This document shows positions 58,434-64,000 of a stretch of DNA of 64,000 nt, piece after piece. The position numbers were made by a program, and so were the translations under genes. The stretch's first letter is position 1; every line of letters starts with the position of its first letter. This DNA comes from Flavobacterium sp. 90. Lineage in GTDB: Bacteria > Bacteroidota > Bacteroidia > Flavobacteriales > Flavobacteriaceae. The DNA lies in contig NZ_SMGE01000001.1 in NCBI RefSeq assembly GCF_004339525.1, positions 682,001 through 746,000 on the forward strand, given 5' to 3'. The notes beneath the pieces were generated by a model. That model saw only the letters and a program-made list of their open reading frames with translations, ran no database searches and was not told the DNA's origin.

Positions 58434-60965
58434 TTAAAAACCATCTCCAGAGATTCTCTCACTTTCCGGCGCACCGAGATAAGACGGTTTTAATCCGCCC
58501 GTGTTTATTAAAATCTTCTCGAGAACAATTCCGGGATCTAAAACTCGGAAACGTAAGATGTGTCTTCCTGCTTTCAAAATTTGATGTGCCGTTACCGAAT
58601 GTATGATATGTTCTGCCTGCCATTTTCCTAATTCACCACGGTATTTTCCGTTAAAATTTGCAAGCTGTGGATTTTCATCATCAAAAGAAACTTCATAACG
58701 TAGCCCTTTGTTACTGTTGAAATTAAGCGTAGGCGCTAATAGTAATTCAACATTAAAGTTTCCTGCTGAAGCAAAATCAATTTCATATTCTACGAAAATA
58801 TTCTCCTGTTTATCAGGATAAAGGTTTTGCGGAAATGTAGTAATACCACTTTTTGTTTTTCCAAAATCAGGAATCACTTCCCAATGTATTCTTTCTGAAT
58901 TATTTGCTTTAGAAAAATGTTCTGCCTCGATAGCAACATAACCATCTTTTTCAACAAATACCTTTCGTGTTATCTTCTCAGATTCCGTAACATATTTTAC
59001 ATCAGGCAAAATGTTTTTGGGAGAATCATTCCAGTTTTTGTAACCAATACGCATTTGATCCATTATATGAGACCATTTCCCGCCGGCAATTTCATTATTG
59101 TATTTGTTTTGAAGTACCGAATCCCGAGCGAACTTTGCCTTCACTATATCTGCATAATAATTGGCTTCAATGTCTTTTTGTTCGAAAAGTTTTTTGTTCT
59201 GAGCTTGTGCAAAATACATTTCGTAAAGATTGCTGCAAGCGTCAATAGGATATAAAACGAGCTGAAAATAAGCATCTTTATATTCCTCAGGTAAATCATT
59301 GTAAACTCTATAAGCATCAAGTGCCAAATTCTTGTAATCATTCACAACAGTTTGAAATTCATTGTAGTTTCCAAGACTATACGTTTGGCTGTCGAGCATT
59401 TCGGGTGTTACGCGACGGTTGAATTTTGGATACCTATTTAGAAACCCTGCAATCTCTTTTGAATGTTTTTTGCCAAATTGTTCAGCAGCCCAATTCTCGG
59501 TAAATTCAAATAGATTCTGCGCATTAAATTTCTTGGGATTCCATGCCATATCCAGAAAAAAACTGATTGGAAACTCCATTGGTTTTAGATCTCCAACATT
59601 AACAATCCAGACTTTATCGACACCATGTTCATAGCTTAGATTCATTTGTTCCCAAACTCTTTGTATCGGACTTATATTAATCCATTTTGAGTTTCTTGGA
59701 CCGCCAACATAATCAAAGTGATAATACATTCCGTAACCACCTTTATGCAATGGTTTAGTGAGATTAGGAAGTTTTCGAACATTGCCCCAGTTATCATCAC
59801 AAAACAATAAAATCACATCGTCCGGCACTCGCATTCCCTGATCATAATAATCCTGAACTTCTTTGTATAAAGCCCAAACCTGAGGCGTTTTAGACGGAAT
59901 TTGCCCTGTTTCCTGTGAAATAATTCGGCGTTGTTCTTTTACAATATTCTCGAGCAGACTTATATTAGTTCCTTGGCTCATTGCTTCGTCACCGTCTCCG
60001 CGCATTCCAATGGTTACTAATTTTTCCCAGTTTTTACTTCGGGCAATACCGGTTTTCCAAAATTCATCTAAAACGGTTTTATTTTTGGAGTAATCCCAAA
60101 TATTTGGAAGGTTATTTTTTTTAATATACCGATGCCAATCTGTTTGAGCCAAAGCCATTGGTTCATGGTGAGATGTTCCCATTATAATGCCCATTTCATT
60201 TGCAAGTGGTCCGCTGGCGGGATCATCATCATAAAAAGCACTTCCCCACATTGCAGGCCAGATATAATTGGATTTTAAACGAAGTAATAATTCGAAAACC
60301 TTCTCATAAAACTTGCTGTTAAATCCTCCGAAGGTCTTTTTTGCCCATCCGCTTAATGCTGGTGCTTCATCATTCAAAAAGATTCCTCTGTATTTTACGG
60401 CAGGTTCTCCATCTGTGTAAGTTCCTTTTATAAAACAAAGATTTTCACTGTGTTTTACCGGAACATCTGCCCAATAATACCACGGTGAAACTCCTATTTG
60501 CCTCGATAATTCATAAATCCCGTAAATTGTTCCTCGTTTGTCACTGCCTGCAATTACAATGGCTTCTTGAACTCCTTTGAATGGATTTTTAACATTCTGA
60601 ATAATAAATTTTTCATTTTTCCCTTTCAGCTCTTTTCCATCAATTTTCTTTTGCTTTATTAAATCGTCAATCACTGAATTACCTATCATTCCAATTATAA
60701 TAAGTGCCGAAGTATTAGCGGGACTTTGATTAAAAACGACAGGTTTTGCACTGGTAACTTTCTCAAAGTCTGATTGCAGATTGTATACGGCACGCATAAT
60801 ACCGGCATCTAATGTGGCATTTATAAGAAAAGAAGGCGTTATTGATTTATCTGCCAGAACCAAAACATTAGAACTTTTTTCATGTATTATGAAAGGTTCT
60901 GCTGCTTTTAAAGGACTATAAAGACAGATAATCAATACGCTAATATATGTTGAAAGTCTTTTCAT
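58434..60965 (-). CDS. GH115 xylan alpha-1,2-glucuronidase
   Basis: This 843-residue GH115 has its start at 60965 (MKRLSTYISVLIICLYSPLKAAE), which begins a clear signal peptide. The frame to 61022 adds 19 residues. Family blocks include VKYRGIFLNDEAPALSGWAKK, NYIWPAMWGSAFYDDDP, MGTSHHEPM, TIGMRGDGDEAM, CDDNWGNVRKLP and YYHFDYVGGPRNSKWI. A C-terminal beta-sandwich (about 680-840) with GYVAIEAEHFSKANN follows. GH115 releases (4-O-methyl-)glucuronic acid from internal or terminal residues of glucuronoxylan and is the most specific xylan marker in the window. It is flanked by a double esterase upstream and GH95 downstream on the same strand. Confidence 0.96.
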   Translation of the reverse strand: MKRLSTYISVLIICLYSPLKAAEPFIIHEKSSNVLVLADKSITPSFLINATLDAGIMRAVYNLQSDFEKVTSAKPVVFNQSPANTSALIIIGMIGNSVIDDLIKQKKIDGKELKGKNEKFIIQNVKNPFKGVQEAIVIAGSDKRGTIYGIYELSRQIGVSPWYYWADVPVKHSENLCFIKGTYTDGEPAVKYRGIFLNDEAPALSGWAKKTFGGFNSKFYEKVFELLLRLKSNYIWPAMWGSAFYDDDPASGPLANEMGIIMGTSHHEPMALAQTDWHRYIKKNNLPNIWDYSKNKTVLDEFWKTGIARSKNWEKLVTIGMRGDGDEAMSQGTNISLLENIVKEQRRIISQETGQIPSKTPQVWALYKEVQDYYDQGMRVPDDVILLFCDDNWGNVRKLPNLTKPLHKGGYGMYYHFDYVGGPRNSKWINISPIQRVWEQMNLSYEHGVDKVWIVNVGDLKPMEFPISFFLDMAWNPKKFNAQNLFEFTENWAAEQFGKKHSKEIAGFLNRYPKFNRRVTPEMLDSQTYSLGNYNEFQTVVNDYKNLALDAYRVYNDLPEEYKDAYFQLVLYPIDACSNLYEMYFAQAQNKKLFEQKDIEANYYADIVKAKFARDSVLQNKYNNEIAGGKWSHIMDQMRIGYKNWNDSPKNILPDVKYVTESEKITRKVFVEKDGYVAIEAEHFSKANNSERIHWEVIPDFGKTKSGITTFPQNLYPDKQENIFVEYEIDFASAGNFNVELLLAPTLNFNSNKGLRYEVSFDDENPQLANFNGKYRGELGKWQAEHIIHSVTAHQILKAGRHILRFRVLDPGIVLEKILINTGGLKPSYLGAPESERISGDGF

Positions 60966-61026
60966 TCTGTTTTTCTTAGTTATGTGAATCAAGGGTTGGA
61001 TATACAACTTTTTGGTTTTCAACGGA

Positions 61027-61057
61027 GACCTAACAGGTTTTAAAAACCTGTTAGGTC
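61027..61057. repeat. Perfect palindrome between GH115 and the double esterase gene
   Basis: The arms GACCTAACAGGTTT and AAACCTGTTAGGTC enclose three bases. It lies in the short gap between two genes of one operon. No T-run follows on the minus strand, so it is more like a repeated palindromic unit than a terminator. It could lower expression of the downstream genes or protect the upstream mRNA end. Confidence 0.65.
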
Positions 61058-61112
61058 TAATCAGCAGAATTACAGTATTTTATTTCAACCCTTGATTTGC
61101 ATTAGTTAAAAA

Positions 61113-62807
<1,695 letters not shown>

Positions 62808-62908
62808 TTAAAATTTATAATTAAAATTTCTGATTCTTGAAATGCGTATTATTTAACTCCTAAATTCTATTTTGATTTCCAAATTAAAACTGTGCGCTAA
62901 ATATTTTT

Positions 62909-62957
62909 TCACGCAGATTGAGCAGATTTTTATTTTATGATCTTTTTAATCTGTGCT
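62909..62957. repeat. Degenerate intergenic repeat, copy C
   Basis: CACGCAGATTGAGCAGATTTT and, further on, AATCTGTGC words resemble the stretches at 51931 and 58318. The copy is incomplete and non-coding. Confidence 0.4.
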
Positions 62958-62975
62958 TTTATTTGAAAAACACAT

Positions 62976-64000
62976 CTACTTAAATAAATTAAAGTCAACT
63001 GCTTCTCCCATTCTCTGATATCCTTTTTCATTTGGATGCAAAAAATCGCCGTCGTGCATGTCTGATAAAATAGTTTTAGAACCAATGCCTGAAGCCATTT
63101 CTTTATCAAAATCAATTACGGCATCAAAATTACCTTTGGCACGAATCCATTCGTTTACAATATCTCTTGCTTGTTGTTTGTACGGTGCATCATAAAAGGA
63201 TTTTTCAAATGGCAGAATTGTACCACCAAATACTTTTATTCCTTTTGCATGGGCTTTATCAATCATTATTTTATAACCGTCAATAATTTCTTTTGCTGTA
63301 AGAGATGCATCTTCTGCTTTTTTAATACCACCAATATCATTTATTCCTTCCAAAATAATAAGCCATTTAGTTCCTTTTTGAGAAAGAACATCTCTGTCAA
63401 AACGACTTAAGGCTGTTGGTCCTAAACCTCCCCTAACAACACAATTTCCTCCAATTCCTAAATTTAAAACTCCAATATGTGCGGTACTTTTATTGGCATT
63501 TAAACGTGTTGCTAAAATATCTGTCCATCGATTCTGTTTATTTGTTCCTGATCCACGACCATCAATGATTGAATTTCCTAAACAAACGATATTACTCTCA
63601 TTTTTAGTCGAACGAATATCAACTCCCATAATAGAATACCAATGATCTGTTTTTATCGCTCCTGCGAAAGACGCATTATTGATCTGATCTCCTTCTAAAA
63701 TATAAGAAGTCGTTCGAGAACCGGGATGTCCGGTTACTTTTGTTGAGACTTCTCCATAATGAATCGTAATCGCTAAAAGCTGTCCCGTCTTCAATTCAAA
63801 ATCAAAAGCATCTGAATATACTTCTTCATTTGGTCCTAATATTACTTGCGAATTGCCATTAAAACTCAATATTTTCTGCGTTTTTGCATCTACAGTCGGA
63901 GCTTCTATAACATTGGCAACACTTACTGATTTCAGAACCGTGGGCTGATCGCTAAACACATTAGAAAAACGAAGTCTGATTTGTTTACCTCCCAACGATA
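62976..64000 (-). CDS. SGNH/GDSL esterase, N-terminus outside the window (partial)
   Basis: At least 341 residues of an SGNH hydrolase are present. The frame stays open to the window edge, and the first visible residues (SLGGKQIRLRFSNVF) belong to the N-terminal beta-sandwich, so the true start lies beyond 64000. Block I is VCLGNSIIDGRG with the catalytic Ser, block II has NLGIGGNCVV, block III ILEGINDIGG, and block V DGDFLHPNEKGYQRMG with the Asp and His. Such two-domain GDSL proteins are found as xylan or pectin acetylesterases and as unassigned lipolytic enzymes. Its place ahead of the CE6-CE1 gene and GH115 supports deacetylation of xylan. Confidence 0.88.
   Translation of the reverse strand, partial: SLGGKQIRLRFSNVFSDQPTVLKSVSVANVIEAPTVDAKTQKILSFNGNSQVILGPNEEVYSDAFDFELKTGQLLAITIHYGEVSTKVTGHPGSRTTSYILEGDQINNASFAGAIKTDHWYSIMGVDIRSTKNESNIVCLGNSIIDGRGSGTNKQNRWTDILATRLNANKSTAHIGVLNLGIGGNCVVRGGLGPTALSRFDRDVLSQKGTKWLIILEGINDIGGIKKAEDASLTAKEIIDGYKIMIDKAHAKGIKVFGGTILPFEKSFYDAPYKQQARDIVNEWIRAKGNFDAVIDFDKEMASGIGSKTILSDMHDGDFLHPNEKGYQRMGEAVDFNLFK

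Overview
The window looks like the chromosome of an AT-rich Bacteroidota bacterium of the Flavobacterium type. The signs are SusC/SusD outer-membrane pairs, a hybrid two-component regulator, FecR/ECF sigma signalling, a type IX secretion (T9SS) C-terminal sorting domain, Bacteroidota-style TAnnTTTG promoter elements and Flavobacterium-like intergenic palindromes. Almost every gene is on the minus strand; the exceptions are the ECF sigma factor and one sugar symporter. No tRNA, rRNA, CRISPR array, transposase or phage gene was seen.

Region 1 (1-9952) is a signalling and uptake unit: two TlpA-type thioredoxin proteins, a SusD-like lipoprotein, a SusC-like TonB receptor with an N-terminal STN domain, a FecR anti-sigma factor and a divergently encoded ECF sigma factor. 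It has no polysaccharide-degrading enzyme, so its substrate is unknown.

Region 2 (10082-15954) is a five-gene cluster that does not resemble a polysaccharide locus: an Old Yellow Enzyme-type alkene reductase, a Tat-exported PuuE-like polysaccharide deacetylase family protein, a small NTF2-like protein, an alginate-export-type porin and a secreted amidohydrolase. A 15-bp sequence is repeated exactly before two of these genes. I infer a small-molecule catabolic route.

Region 3 (16625-64000) is a large xylan utilization region. In transcription order (right to left) it begins with an SGNH esterase, a CE6-CE1-like double esterase, GH115 alpha-glucuronidase, GH95, GH43, a leftover C-terminal piece of a GH3 enzyme, GH97, the hybrid two-component sensor and a SusC/SusD pair. 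A plus-strand GPH-family symporter follows, then GH97, GH43, GH8 and a CE1 esterase. After these comes a block with the order of the described xus system (SusC-SusD-SusC-SusD-XusE-GH10). It ends with a broken GH5 leader, a T9SS-secreted GH5 with a ricin-type lectin domain, and a GH5 lipoprotein.

Together these genes form a plausible pathway for decorated glucurono(arabino)xylan. Surface GH10 and GH5 enzymes cut the backbone, SusC/D pairs import oligosaccharides, and periplasmic esterases, GH115, GH43, GH95 and GH97 strip side groups. The GH8 exo-oligoxylanase trims the reducing ends, and the symporter carries the sugars into the cell. Two decayed GH fragments and several mobile-like palindromes show that the locus has been rearranged. 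The right-most gene runs off the window.
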